34,759 nt of DNA from an uncultured Lachnospiraceae bacterium (GTDB lineage Bacteria; Bacillota; Clostridia; Lachnospirales; Lachnospiraceae): the NCBI GenBank assembly GCA_910589075.1, contig CAJUSK010000018.1, forward strand, positions 1-34,759. The letters run 5' to 3'. The translations under genes were made by a program, and so were the position numbers. Of this stretch, positions 1 to 8,446 are shown piece after piece. Every line of letters begins with the position of its first letter. The first letter of the stretch is position 1. The notes beneath the pieces were generated by a model that worked only from the letters and a program-made list of their open reading frames with translations, was not told the DNA's origin and searched no databases.

Positions 1-277
1 AGGCATCCAGCTCCCTGCCCCTTCCAGTTCTGATCAGCTCCGCCAGGTATTCCCCGAATTCCTCCAGAGCTTCCATGCCTTCACTGCCGGCAGGCTCCGT
101 TTCCATTGCCTTATCTTTTGCTTCCTTCCACTTTGATATTTTCCCCTTTTCCCATGCAATGGTTTTCAGCGGCACGGTGCCGGCACCAGTCGGCTCTGCT
201 CCGCATCCCCCTGTCAGCGTTATGGCCAGTATGCTTATGAGCAATAGGGGCAGTATGTTTTTTTTGTTTTGCTTCAT
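1..277 (-). CDS. Lipoprotein, N-terminal part (runs off left edge)
   Basis: About 92 residues are visible. The product starts with a lysine-rich n-region (MKQNKKN) and a hydrophobic core, and has a lipobox LTGGC whose cysteine is near residue 25. It is therefore probably exported and lipid-anchored on the outer face of the membrane. The start is the ATG at 275-277, with AAGGAG about 11 bases upstream. After the lipobox comes a charged, helix-prone stretch rich in Lys and Glu. I do not recognise the mature domain and the gene continues beyond position 1. It follows directly on the broken family-B fragment, so it belongs to the same array of anchored proteins downstream of the PAAR effector and may be another immunity-type protein (inference). 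Confidence 0.7.
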   Translation of the reverse strand, partial: MKQNKKNILPLLLISILAITLTGGCGAEPTGAGTVPLKTIAWEKGKISKWKEAKDKAMETEPAGSEGMEALEEFGEYLAELIRTGRGRELDA

Positions 278-296
278 GTATTATCAGACTCCTTCT

Positions 297-681
297 ACCG
301 TGCATGATACCCGCCTGTTTTATATACTTTTGTATTATCTCCTGTTGGCACAGCCACGGATTCTCCCTGACAGGCTGCGGATCCACATATATATTCTTCT
401 CCCGGAACATATATCCCGCCTTTTCCAATTCTTCATATGTAATTGGCATCTTTGGTTCTTCTGTTTGTATCTGTGCCTGCTTTTCCTCATACCGTCTTAT
501 GGATTCCCGTATACGCTGCACATGGATTCTCGCTGATGCAATGTTTGCAGACATGACTGTGGCCGAGTTTTTCCACATCATATTCTCGCTCAGGGTTCCC
601 TGACCACGTCAAAACAAATGCATGATATCCGCCCTTCTCCGAAAACGCTATTGGCCAGACTTTTATCTCTTTTTCCAACAT
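297..681 (-). pseudogene. Chimeric remnant of two family-B genes
   Basis: Reading on the minus strand, positions 681-573 encode the C-terminal end of a family-B protein (VWPIAFSEKGGYHAFVLTWS, compare YWPIAVLEKETGGYHAFVLP in the copy at 10284). This runs straight into the post-signal N-terminal part of another family-B protein, ANIASARIHV to QKYIKQA, at about 560-320, which is nearly identical to the copy at 8447. At 311-321 the sequence CCGCCTGTTTT marks an internal deletion that joins the N-terminal part to the GGYHA motif out of frame. A short ORF with a ribosome site survives over the first piece, but no full family-B product can be made. It fills most of the gap between the lipoprotein at the left edge and the family-A gene at 767. 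Confidence 0.8.
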
Positions 682-1670
682 TCCCTCCTTCCCTCACAGA
701 TGTTCCTTACATGCTCAAAACAATTTCTTTCCCCTCCTGCACGCACATGGAAAAGTATAAGGCCAGCTAATCATCCAGCCAGCTATATGTATGACGCCAT
801 CGATATGCCTTCAACAATATGTGCGGATTCCGCATGCTGATGGATTTCATTATATATATAGTCAGACGCTCTTCCGGTATATCCTGCCATACTTCCACAT
901 GCCGCTTCTTGTTCCCGGTTCCACTTATGTAATGGGTAATTCCCTTCCCTTTCTCCCAGACGATCCTCTGATACTCTGTTGTCCTGCCTATATAAGCGCT
1001 GTACAGACGGAAAATCCGTTTATCCCCCTCTATATCCACATACTCATGCCACCCATTCTCATCCGCCGCACTGTCCGTGCCCGGCTCATTGCAGACAATT
1101 ACCCTTTCGTCAAACGCCTCCAATCCCGTTTCTTCCATCCGGCGAACCACATCCTCTGTCATTTCAGCAGTATAACTAACATCTGGTTTGTACACGCGCC
1201 AGATCTCTTCTTCCGTAACATAGAAATAACCCAGGTATCTTCTGTATGACCCCATCCGATCATACGGGTCCGGTTCATCCAGTTCATCCAGTTCCAGAGT
1301 ATACAGTATGCCTTCATCCAACTCTCTGATCTTTGTAATGTGCAGTTTTATATTCTGTTCAATATTGTTGCCATTCAAACTGCAATGATAGCATTGATAA
1401 ACCACTTCTCTCTGGCCCGGCCTGAAAAAATATGGGTTGACATATTTCTCTTCCTGGTAAATACAGCCCTCTGCAATATATCTTTTCAGCCTGGTTATAT
1501 TCAGATTGCTGTCCTGTTCCGGCTCTTCTTCCCTGAGCAGGTACAGAGCATTATATAGTTCATTACGGTATATATAGCCGCCCGCAAAAACAAAACAGAA
1601 TAACAGAACAGTTATCGTTATAAGTTTTAATTTTTTTCTCTTCATACAGTCCTCCTGATTTCATAAACGC
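671..1670. repeat. 1-kb direct repeat, copy 1
   Basis: This block contains the whole 767-1645 gene plus about 95 bases downstream and 25 bases upstream. It is repeated in direct orientation at 3831-4825 with only scattered differences and a few short indels. Both copies begin next to a broken family-B C-terminus and end just past the ribosome site of the family-A gene, at TTCATAAACGC. It is a recent segmental duplication. Confidence 0.9.
767..1645 (-). CDS. Family A membrane-anchored extracytoplasmic protein, copy 1
   Basis: The product has 292 aa, with an N-terminal anchor (KRKKLK followed by about 17 hydrophobic residues) that should place the rest outside the membrane. No lipobox is visible. 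The ectodomain is acidic and rich in aromatic residues, with two cysteines near residue 85 (YQCYHC) and an LDELDEPD stretch. I recognise no known domain. The start ATG has AGGAGG seven bases upstream. It is about 95% identical by eye to the copy at 3922 and clearly homologous to the one at 9305. Each copy is followed by a family-B gene or remnant, so A and B form a repeating pair. The position downstream of a PAAR-lysozyme-like effector suggests immunity (inference). Confidence 0.75.
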   Translation of the reverse strand: MKRKKLKLITITVLLFCFVFAGGYIYRNELYNALYLLREEEPEQDSNLNITRLKRYIAEGCIYQEEKYVNPYFFRPGQREVVYQCYHCSLNGNNIEQNIKLHITKIRELDEGILYTLELDELDEPDPYDRMGSYRRYLGYFYVTEEEIWRVYKPDVSYTAEMTEDVVRRMEETGLEAFDERVIVCNEPGTDSAADENGWHEYVDIEGDKRIFRLYSAYIGRTTEYQRIVWEKGKGITHYISGTGNKKRHVEVWQDIPEERLTIYIMKSISMRNPHILLKAYRWRHTYSWLDD

Positions 1671-1708
1671 CTTATCTACTTATTCATCATTAGACTTTAC
1701 CGATACAC

Positions 1709-3598
1709 TTATTTGTTTCTTTCCGTACTTTCCTGATATGTTGTCATCATACTATCCTCTAATTCTTCATAACTGATCGTAAAATGTGTCTCGTCAGTAA
1801 TCAGACTTTCCCACCACCATACATCCAACCCCTTTTCTGTTAAACGATAATAGCTTCTATAATACGTATTTTCATGAATATGTCTTTCCGGCATATCCAT
1901 TCTATCCAGTAAAGCGATGCCCTTATCTGTTTTTCGAATTTCATAAGATAATCGCATCAGAGTTTCATCCAGGCTTCCATCAAACATATCTTCCAATCCG
2001 ATTTCCTCTCCTGTCTCTGCCCGATAAAATCTTATAATATAATCCGTTATGGGGTATTCGTAGGAATCTTCAGCATCTGTCAGTTGTATTCGCTCACTGT
2101 ACACAATACTCACATAGTCTGCATCCGCATATGCATGCTCGCAGTACAGCTTTCCCACAACCCTACACGTATCTTTATCTTCCTGAAACACGTTTTCTGC
2201 ACACTCTGCCTCTCTCATCAGACGTTCCCGAAAAGCGTCCGCCTCTTCTTTTGTCTTTTCTGAAATCTTATCGCGGGCAGGTATAGCCTGTCCCATTACG
2301 GGCAGCCGCACATCCAGAAATATATCAAAACCATTATTTTCATACTGTTCTGTAAGCAGTATGTCCTCTTCCACTTCTCCTTCTCTGCTTCCGGCTCCCA
2401 TATCGCCTCCGTTCACATATAACAATGCAGTATTTCCCGGCTCCTCCAAATAGCCGGATTCCCCTGTTAAAATATTTGTCCGGTTCCATCGTTCACCCCG
2501 ATTTTTCCCAGCATATACTTTTGTAAATACGTTTCCATTTATGGTATAAAAACCGCTGATCCCTTCATACAATGCAGTTCCCTGTAAACCGTCCAGAGTA
2601 AACAATTCCGTCCACGCCTTGCCCTGACTGTCAAACCGATACACAGTACAACGCCTGACATGTTCTCTGTCTGACGTTATGACCCGTCCATACAGTTCAC
2701 CGGAATTCATATAGTAATCTGCCTGAAAACGGCCACGCCAATCATTCCGGTACGCTGTTTTATCGGTAATCTCTTCTGTCTCCGGCCCTCGCGCCAGCAC
2801 ATCCGCAATGAATATTGTTTCCCCATTCTCCCTGTCCAGACACATCAGTTGTTTAAACGGATTTGTATAATACAAATACCTCCCCTGGGGAATAACGTCA
2901 GAAATCCCTTCACATATGCATTCCATATTCCCATTGCTGTCCAGAATCAGGATTTCCGTATTTTCAGTGTTCTGATTCTGTCCACCGCTGTCTCCGCCTT
3001 CCTTCTTTTTCAGACGGATATACAAATGGATTCCGTCTGTACTCAGCCAGTCATAATCCCCTCTGTCTAAAAAAGTTATCCCGTCTGTTTCAGACCAGGA
3101 AAATATCTCGTTTTCTCCGTTTTCCGGAATTGTAAGGCAGTAAAACACAGTGCCCACAGGCAGAAAACGGTCTGTCTTTTTATCCAGCAGCATTTCCATA
3201 TTACTGCCATCTGTCCGCACCCGATACATCCGGGAGCCATCTGAAAGATTGATAAAATAAATCCATTCATCTCTTATATAAATCTCCTTAGGAACCTGTT
3301 TGACAATACATTCCCGATCCTTTCCGTTTGCATCACTCCGATACAAATAAAAGCTGTCTTCCTGACTTTTATAATAGTAATATCCCCTGCTGTATGTAAT
3401 CTCTGTATGATCGGTTTGGCAAACATCATCTGCCTTATTTATATTCCGGACTGGTTTTGATCTATCCGTATCTTCTGTCACGATTTCTGTCTTGCCGCAG
3501 GACATTTTTTCTTTCTGATTTATATAGTTGCCTGCAAGAAAAGCAAAAGATAACAGGACAGTCAAAGTTATGTACTTACCTATATTTTTTCTATTCAT
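1709..3598 (-). CDS. Membrane-anchored propeller-like protein (DUF5050-like)
   Basis: The product has 629 aa. A signal anchor (MNRKNIGKYI then LLSFAFLAGNYI) is almost identical to that of the family-A protein at 9305, and from about residue 30 the two are unrelated. Residues about 70-380 carry repeated YYYYKSQ..LYRSDANG, WIYFINLSDGSRMYRVRTDG and IFSWSETDG units. These are typical of DUF5050-type beta-propeller repeats (family knowledge). The last roughly 190 residues form a separate mixed alpha/beta domain with a C-terminal region vaguely like DUF3298. The start ATG has GGGAGG eight bases upstream. It lies between two family-A copies and appears to have captured its leader by recombination. 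The extracytoplasmic location is well supported, but the function is unknown and immunity is an inference from context. Confidence 0.7.
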   Translation of the reverse strand: MNRKNIGKYITLTVLLSFAFLAGNYINQKEKMSCGKTEIVTEDTDRSKPVRNINKADDVCQTDHTEITYSRGYYYYKSQEDSFYLYRSDANGKDRECIVKQVPKEIYIRDEWIYFINLSDGSRMYRVRTDGSNMEMLLDKKTDRFLPVGTVFYCLTIPENGENEIFSWSETDGITFLDRGDYDWLSTDGIHLYIRLKKKEGGDSGGQNQNTENTEILILDSNGNMECICEGISDVIPQGRYLYYTNPFKQLMCLDRENGETIFIADVLARGPETEEITDKTAYRNDWRGRFQADYYMNSGELYGRVITSDREHVRRCTVYRFDSQGKAWTELFTLDGLQGTALYEGISGFYTINGNVFTKVYAGKNRGERWNRTNILTGESGYLEEPGNTALLYVNGGDMGAGSREGEVEEDILLTEQYENNGFDIFLDVRLPVMGQAIPARDKISEKTKEEADAFRERLMREAECAENVFQEDKDTCRVVGKLYCEHAYADADYVSIVYSERIQLTDAEDSYEYPITDYIIRFYRAETGEEIGLEDMFDGSLDETLMRLSYEIRKTDKGIALLDRMDMPERHIHENTYYRSYYRLTEKGLDVWWWESLITDETHFTISYEELEDSMMTTYQESTERNK

Positions 3599-3810
3599 AT
3601 AAATCCTCCCTGCATATTTATCCCTCTATGCAGTTTCCAGAGCATCATTGCAAAAATATTATGTTTTATTCTTTCATATGTTTTGTTTACCCATATCGTC
3701 CCTCTTCCACGTTATATTCCCACACAGTATTTCTGGACCACGGCAGAACAAATGCATGGTATCCTCCTGTCTCCTTCTCCAGAACCGCTATTGGCCAATA
3801 CGGTGATTAT
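3529..3810. repeat. 280-bp direct repeat shared with 10124-10407, copy 1
   Basis: The block spans the anchor-coding start of the gene at 1709-3598, its ribosome site, and the C-terminal 38 codons of an upstream family-B gene. It matches 10124-10407 with only a handful of mismatches, while the flanks diverge at once. This is the footprint of the recombination that moved the leader and the family-B tail. Confidence 0.85.
3687..3800 (-). pseudogene. C-terminal remnant of a family-B gene
   Basis: Codons from 3800 down to the stop at 3687-3689 read YWPIAVLEKETGGYHAFVLP and on to WEYNVEEGRYG. Apart from one Gly-to-Arg change this equals the C-terminus of the intact gene at 10284-11003. Upstream, 3801-3921 holds no continuation of the family-B frame and nothing else recognisable apart from the start of the 1-kb repeat. 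The N-terminal 200 residues are missing, so this is a truncated leftover. The 3599-3921 gap otherwise contains no gene. Confidence 0.85.
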
Positions 3811-3830
3811 ACATTGCTTTTTACCCTTCA

Positions 3831-4825
3831 TTTTCAACATTCCTTCCCTCACAGATGTTCCTTACATGCTCGAAACGGTTTCTTTCCCCTCCTGCACGCA
3901 CATGGAAAAGTATAAGGCCGGCTAATCATCCAGCCAGCTATATGTATGCCGCCATCTATGTGCCCTCAGCAATATGTGCGGATTCCGCATGCTGATGGAT
4001 TTCATTATATATATAGTCAACCGCTCTTCCGGTATATCCTGCCATAGTTCCACATGCCGCTTCATACTTCCCGCCCCGTTTATGTAATAAGTAATTCCCT
4101 TCCCTTTCTCCCAGACGATTCTCTGATACTCTGTTGTCCTGCCTATATAAGCGCTGTACAGACGAAAAATCCGTTTATCCCCCTCTACATCCACATACTC
4201 ATGCCACCCATTCTCATCCGCCGCACTGTCTGTTCCCGGCTCATTGCAGACAATTACCCTTTCGTCAAACGCTTCCAACCCTGTTTCTTCCATCCGGCGA
4301 ACCACATCCTCTGTCATTTCAGCAGTATAACTAACACCTGGTCTGTACACGCGCCAGATCTCTTCTTCCGTAACATAGAAATAACCCAGGTATCTTCTGT
4401 ACGACCCCATCTGATCATATGGGTCCGGTTCATCCAGTTCATCCAGTTCCAGAGTATACAGTATGCCTTCATCCAACTCCCTGATCTTTGTAATATGCAG
4501 TTTTATATTCTGTTCAATATTGTTGCCATTCAAACTGCAATGATAGCATTGATAAACCACTTCTCTCTGGCCCGGCCTGAAAAAGTATGGGTTGACATAT
4601 TTCTCTTCCTGGTAAATACAGCCCTCTGCGATATATCTTTTCAGCCTGGTTATATTCAGGGTACTGTCCTGTTCCGGCTCTTCTTCCCTGAGCAGGTACA
4701 GAGCATTATATAGTTCAATACGGTATATATAGCCGCCCGCAAAAACAAAACAGGATAACAGAACGGCTATCGTTATAAGTTTTAATTTTTTTCTCTTCAT
4801 ACAGTCCTCCTGATTTCATAAACGC
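3831..4825. repeat. 1-kb direct repeat, copy 2
   Basis: Second copy of the block at 671-1670, containing the family-A gene 3922-4800. Identity ends at TTCATAAACGC, just upstream of the ribosome site. The remaining 4826-4932 spacer shows no gene. Confidence 0.9.
3922..4800 (-). CDS. Family A membrane-anchored extracytoplasmic protein, copy 2
   Basis: The product has 292 aa and the same layout as the copy at 767: a positively charged start, one membrane anchor of about 17 residues, and an acidic ectodomain with the YQCYHC cysteine pair and the LDELDEPD stretch. The ribosome site AGGAGG lies seven bases before the ATG. Most of the protein matches copy 1, but the patch KGITYYINGAGSMKRHVELW matches copy 3 (9305) better than copy 1 (KGITHYISGTGNKKRHVEVW). 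This points to patchwise gene conversion. It is followed by the truncated family-B remnant, preserving the A-then-B order. The function is unknown, and a role as an immunity-type protein is an inference from context. Confidence 0.75.
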   Translation of the reverse strand: MKRKKLKLITIAVLLSCFVFAGGYIYRIELYNALYLLREEEPEQDSTLNITRLKRYIAEGCIYQEEKYVNPYFFRPGQREVVYQCYHCSLNGNNIEQNIKLHITKIRELDEGILYTLELDELDEPDPYDQMGSYRRYLGYFYVTEEEIWRVYRPGVSYTAEMTEDVVRRMEETGLEAFDERVIVCNEPGTDSAADENGWHEYVDVEGDKRIFRLYSAYIGRTTEYQRIVWEKGKGITYYINGAGSMKRHVELWQDIPEERLTIYIMKSISMRNPHILLRAHRWRHTYSWLDD

Positions 4826-4932
4826 TTTGTTATAAATCCAGTATTGCTTTCAAAGCCCAATAGGTGTTGCATCAATTCTGCCGGACTGCATTCTCTCATC
4901 TCCGGCCTTCCTTTCCCACCTACTCGTTTCTC

Positions 4933-7368
4933 TCAATATATAAATAAATCAAATGCATGTCCATCTGCATAATCGGAGATAAATTCCAACATCAGTCCAT
5001 CTATTTCATACGCAATTCTGTAATTTGTCCCACTTCCTCCCACACCAGACATTTCCGGCTCTGTCTTCCCCATAACTTCCATAATATCCTGGAATTTCAT
5101 CTCCTGATCAAGCCCCAGTTCTAAGAGATATTCCTGTTTATAATTTTCAGAAAATGTAATATAACGTGGGTATTCCTTTCCATCAAGACTACTGCATAAT
5201 ACTATAAGAAACTCATCCGGCAACACGATCACAGGGAAAAAAATATCTGGTTCAAATACAACCAATGATCCATTTTCCATACTTTCTGATCCTGCGATAG
5301 CCAAAATATCCTGTACAGACATATTGAGATATTTCTTAATTTTTTGGTTCCATATTGAAATATCTGAAGAAACTGGCAAGGATTCTTCCTGCGCTTCCCG
5401 TAAAGTCTCCTGGTAAAAATGAAAATCCAAACTGCTTACCACATAGTCTTCCGGTTTCAGATACTGCCAGAGACGTGTATTATAAAATAGCTCCTTATCC
5501 GCCATGCACGTAATATTTGCTGAACATGTTCCGTCTGAAAGTATCTCTTTCCCCCTGAAAGATACTCCCCATGGAGTAAAACATATATAAATATACATTC
5601 CCCCGTTTTCCTCTGTATTCTTATCAATATAGTTGGCTCTTTCATATCCTCCCTCCAGAATTTGTAGGAATTTCTTCCTGTTTTCTTCAGACATCCCCAT
5701 TCTGTTTACATCTTTAATTCCCTGCTCACACAAAGAAATTATCTGTTCTTTGGAAATCAGATCCTGTATTTCAAGTATCTCTTTGCTACGAATATCCAGC
5801 ATAAATGGATATTCCGGAAACTTACCTCCAAAGACATCAGGAGTCACATAAACACTGCCTGTAAATACATCAGGAGTCACATAACACGCCTCACTTCCCA
5901 CATATATGGCTGTTTCGTCACAAAGTGATAAAGCATTCCATGCACAGATATTTTCTATTTGAAGCAATTTTTCATTTACCCATTGTTCTTTTGTCTGATC
6001 CGCATTCATATACTGATACATACTTGTAATATAAACTTCCCTGTCATTATCCGATTTTATATTGTATTTCTCATTTTGAAATCCTGATATCTTCGTACCG
6101 ATTCCCTTGTAATATGTATAAATATTGGGTTCTCCAACTGTTTTCCTATCATGAAAAATAAATCTCCTGTCTTGATTAATCCACATCGCTCTGTTAAACC
6201 GGAAACTTTCTGTCTGGCTGTCATATAGAAAATAATCTATCCGTCGAGGAATTTTTCCATATTGGATGTACCCGTATATATTTTCAAACATTAACAAACC
6301 GTCTGCCTCAAATCTCAGTTCTTCACATACCACGCCCCCGTCCAGCAAAACTTTCTTTTTATAACTTCCATCTCCCTCAGAAAGTAACAGCCACAGTTCT
6401 GAACTATCACTGAAGATATTTTTATCCGCTTTTTGTACATCCACGTTTCGAAAAACCACCGCCAAATAATCCTCCCATCCGTCATGGTTCAGATCGCAGA
6501 CAGCAACATGTTTTGACAGGCTATAATCTTCTGGTAGCAATTTCTTAATCGTTTCCTTTACTTCAGAAGTTATTTTCATACGGAAATAAACCCGTTCGGC
6601 CTCCTTAATCAGCCATCTCGCCATATAATATTCTATTTCTTCTGTAATATCCTGTAATGTTTCCTCCTCCCGATTTATTTCATAAAGCCGATTATTTATC
6701 ACACAATACTCCCTGTTGTCATTCCCCTCCTGCACTAACCTTTCCAAACGTTCTTTCCACATATCTTTCCCAGTTACATCTTCCGGACCTATGTCAGAAT
6801 ATATAAGGCTGTTATCACACATCTGATACTCAGGTATATCCATATTCTTTAACCCCCGACAGCTTATATACAATATTTCCCCTGTATCACAATATCTGTA
6901 TTCTAAAATTCCACCTCCTTCCTTTATTGCAATACGCATACTGTAAAATGCATCACTATTTTCTCTCCCTCTTTCCGCAGCAAGGATGCCTTCCATATAA
7001 TATTTACTTTTTGATGAACTACCGCCAGATTTTACTTGGCCAAAATATGATTCATCCAACAACTCTCTGTACCCATTGTCCACATTTCTCCATCCATCCT
7101 CACTGAAAACAGAAATGTTTTCTCGCAGTCTGTCATTATTTATCAGACGATCACAATATTTCTGATACAACAGCCGTCCCTTTTGCACATTGTTCATTGA
7201 TTTATCCACAGGCCAGATTATATTATCTTCGTTCTCCTTATCCTGTATCGTCGTATTTGTTTCTATCCTGTTTTCATTTTTCCAGTATGAACAGTAGATT
7301 AATAATATGAACAATAGAATCCATCCTGCTGCCAGTTTACAATTATGTGCGAATTTACTTTTTTTCAT
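4933..7368 (-). CDS. Family D large membrane-anchored protein with Asp-rich loop
   Basis: The product has 811 aa. I place the start at the ATG at 7368 because GGAG lies five bases upstream; an upstream in-frame ATG has no such site. Residues about 10-27 form a membrane anchor (LAAGWILLFILLIYCSYW) and the rest should be extracytoplasmic. Around residue 292 the motif CDLNHDGWEDY resembles the calcium-binding loops of EF-hand/dockerin or FG-GAP type proteins. A tandem 11-residue repeat, VYVTPDVFTGS/VYVTPDVFGGK, lies mid-protein. It is homologous end to end with the 622-aa protein at 17125, which stops about 170 residues earlier. The catalytic role is not evident. The gene lies in the array of anchored proteins downstream of a PAAR effector, so immunity is possible (inference). 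Confidence 0.7.
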   Translation of the reverse strand: MKKSKFAHNCKLAAGWILLFILLIYCSYWKNENRIETNTTIQDKENEDNIIWPVDKSMNNVQKGRLLYQKYCDRLINNDRLRENISVFSEDGWRNVDNGYRELLDESYFGQVKSGGSSSKSKYYMEGILAAERGRENSDAFYSMRIAIKEGGGILEYRYCDTGEILYISCRGLKNMDIPEYQMCDNSLIYSDIGPEDVTGKDMWKERLERLVQEGNDNREYCVINNRLYEINREEETLQDITEEIEYYMARWLIKEAERVYFRMKITSEVKETIKKLLPEDYSLSKHVAVCDLNHDGWEDYLAVVFRNVDVQKADKNIFSDSSELWLLLSEGDGSYKKKVLLDGGVVCEELRFEADGLLMFENIYGYIQYGKIPRRIDYFLYDSQTESFRFNRAMWINQDRRFIFHDRKTVGEPNIYTYYKGIGTKISGFQNEKYNIKSDNDREVYITSMYQYMNADQTKEQWVNEKLLQIENICAWNALSLCDETAIYVGSEACYVTPDVFTGSVYVTPDVFGGKFPEYPFMLDIRSKEILEIQDLISKEQIISLCEQGIKDVNRMGMSEENRKKFLQILEGGYERANYIDKNTEENGGMYIYICFTPWGVSFRGKEILSDGTCSANITCMADKELFYNTRLWQYLKPEDYVVSSLDFHFYQETLREAQEESLPVSSDISIWNQKIKKYLNMSVQDILAIAGSESMENGSLVVFEPDIFFPVIVLPDEFLIVLCSSLDGKEYPRYITFSENYKQEYLLELGLDQEMKFQDIMEVMGKTEPEMSGVGGSGTNYRIAYEIDGLMLEFISDYADGHAFDLFIY
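5834..5883. repeat. 33-bp-period tandem repeat inside the 811-aa gene
   Basis: The 17-base motif ACATCAGGAGTCACATA occurs at 5834 and again at 5867, an exact 33-base period. It encodes two copies of an 11-residue unit beginning VYVTPDVF. The frame is kept, so the product gains one unit. Confidence 0.85.
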
Positions 7369-7448
7369 ATAATCTCCATGGTCACAACCAGACATTTAGG
7401 CAAAAACGGCGGAATCATCTCCGATAGAATCAATAGGCATACTCAGTT

Positions 7449-8336
7449 CTACATCCACGAGCAGTCTACCTCTGACAAACGCCATTTGGTTCCGTCAGAA
7501 ATGCTGTCTCTGAAATCCGCTTTCAAAAAATCTCCGGCCTCTTCAATATCCATTGCAAATTCATAATAATAGCCATCGTTATATATGAGGACAAACCGCT
7601 CTCCATCCACATACCACTGATTCATATCGCCAAACTCCTCCGCCTGCAGATTCTGATACAATGTTTCTCTGTACCCGTTCCGACAGAGTTCGCTTACCTG
7701 TTGGCCACACGCCACATTGTCCCACTTCGTTATACAGACAAAACGATCCTCCATCAGCCAGTCGCTTAACAGTGCAAAGTCATCCACCACATCCGGCAGC
7801 ATTAGAATCTTTTCCTGTTCCAGGTCTATAACCGTTGCAGTGGATACGCTGGAAAGCCCTTTGCCCGGTGTGAGTACCCCGGTAAACAGTCCGTAGCGGA
7901 TACAGAGCAGTTTCCTGCTGACGTATGGAATCTTCCCGGAATACTGGTTCAGGCAAAAGGTATTTTTTTCGTATGGATAGCTTCCTTCCTGAAAGCGGGT
8001 ATATACCGGATTGTTGCGCAGCAGCCTGAGGGCATCCTCCGCAATCAGAGCATTGATCCGTTCTTCTTTTCGGCTGTCCTGCATTCCATGAAGCTGCGGA
8101 TAGCAGATATCTATATCAATCATTGGCGGATTATCGCGGTATTCCCTGTACCTGCCTTCTGTTATGGTCAGGCTTGAGAAACTATACTTTTCCGCCAGAT
8201 TATTTTTTAAACATTCATGACTTAATACTTCCTCTGTACCATTTTTCTCCAACGGTATTACCTCTCTGTTACCTGCGCAAACAGCCCATCCTGTGAATAT
8301 TAAAATAACCATTATATTACGTATCTTTCTTTTCAT
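7449..8336 (-). CDS. Exported RsiV-like (DUF4163/DUF3298-type) protein
   Basis: The product has 295 aa with an N-terminal hydrophobic export segment (IRNIMVILIFTGWAVCAG). The body follows the pattern of DUF4163/DUF3298 proteins: CYPQLHGMQDSRKEERINAL early, then YVSRKLLCIRYGLF, ATVIDLEQEKILMLPDVV and a C-terminal YYYEFAMDIEEAGDFL strand. In the anti-sigma factor RsiV this fold sits outside the membrane and binds lysozyme directly (established knowledge). Here no cytoplasmic sigma-binding domain is present and no sigma factor gene is adjacent. The same fold occurs twice in the lipoprotein at 23932, next to a lysozyme effector. An inhibitor or immunity protein against the lysozyme-like PAAR effector at 11022 is a reasonable inference. 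GGAG lies 12 bases before the ATG, which is long. Confidence 0.7.
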   Translation of the reverse strand: MKRKIRNIMVILIFTGWAVCAGNREVIPLEKNGTEEVLSHECLKNNLAEKYSFSSLTITEGRYREYRDNPPMIDIDICYPQLHGMQDSRKEERINALIAEDALRLLRNNPVYTRFQEGSYPYEKNTFCLNQYSGKIPYVSRKLLCIRYGLFTGVLTPGKGLSSVSTATVIDLEQEKILMLPDVVDDFALLSDWLMEDRFVCITKWDNVACGQQVSELCRNGYRETLYQNLQAEEFGDMNQWYVDGERFVLIYNDGYYYEFAMDIEEAGDFLKADFRDSISDGTKWRLSEVDCSWM

Positions 8337-8360
8337 ATTTCATGATCACTCCCTATACAG

Positions 8361-8400
8361 GGTATCCGTTATTTGAATGGATTTGTATTATACGGATACC
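8361..8400. promoter_or_regulatory. 9-bp inverted repeat in the intergenic gap
   Basis: GGTATCCGT at 8361-8369 and ACGGATACC at 8392-8400 are perfectly complementary and separated by 22 bases. They lie in the spacer between the family-B gene ending at 8447 and the RsiV-like gene starting at 8336. No T-run follows on either strand, so a terminator is unlikely. An operator or an mRNA hairpin is possible, but it could be chance. Confidence 0.3.
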
Positions 8401-8446
8401 TTCCCCTTCATGCGCACATCACTCTATGCAGTATCATTACAAACTT

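Noticed and set aside
5834..5883. CRISPR-like or regulatory repeat
   Set aside because: Only two units, in frame inside a coding region, encoding a duplicated peptide.
7449..8336. Genuine RsiV anti-sigma factor
   Set aside because: It lacks the N-terminal cytoplasmic sigma-binding part and no sigma factor gene lies next to it.
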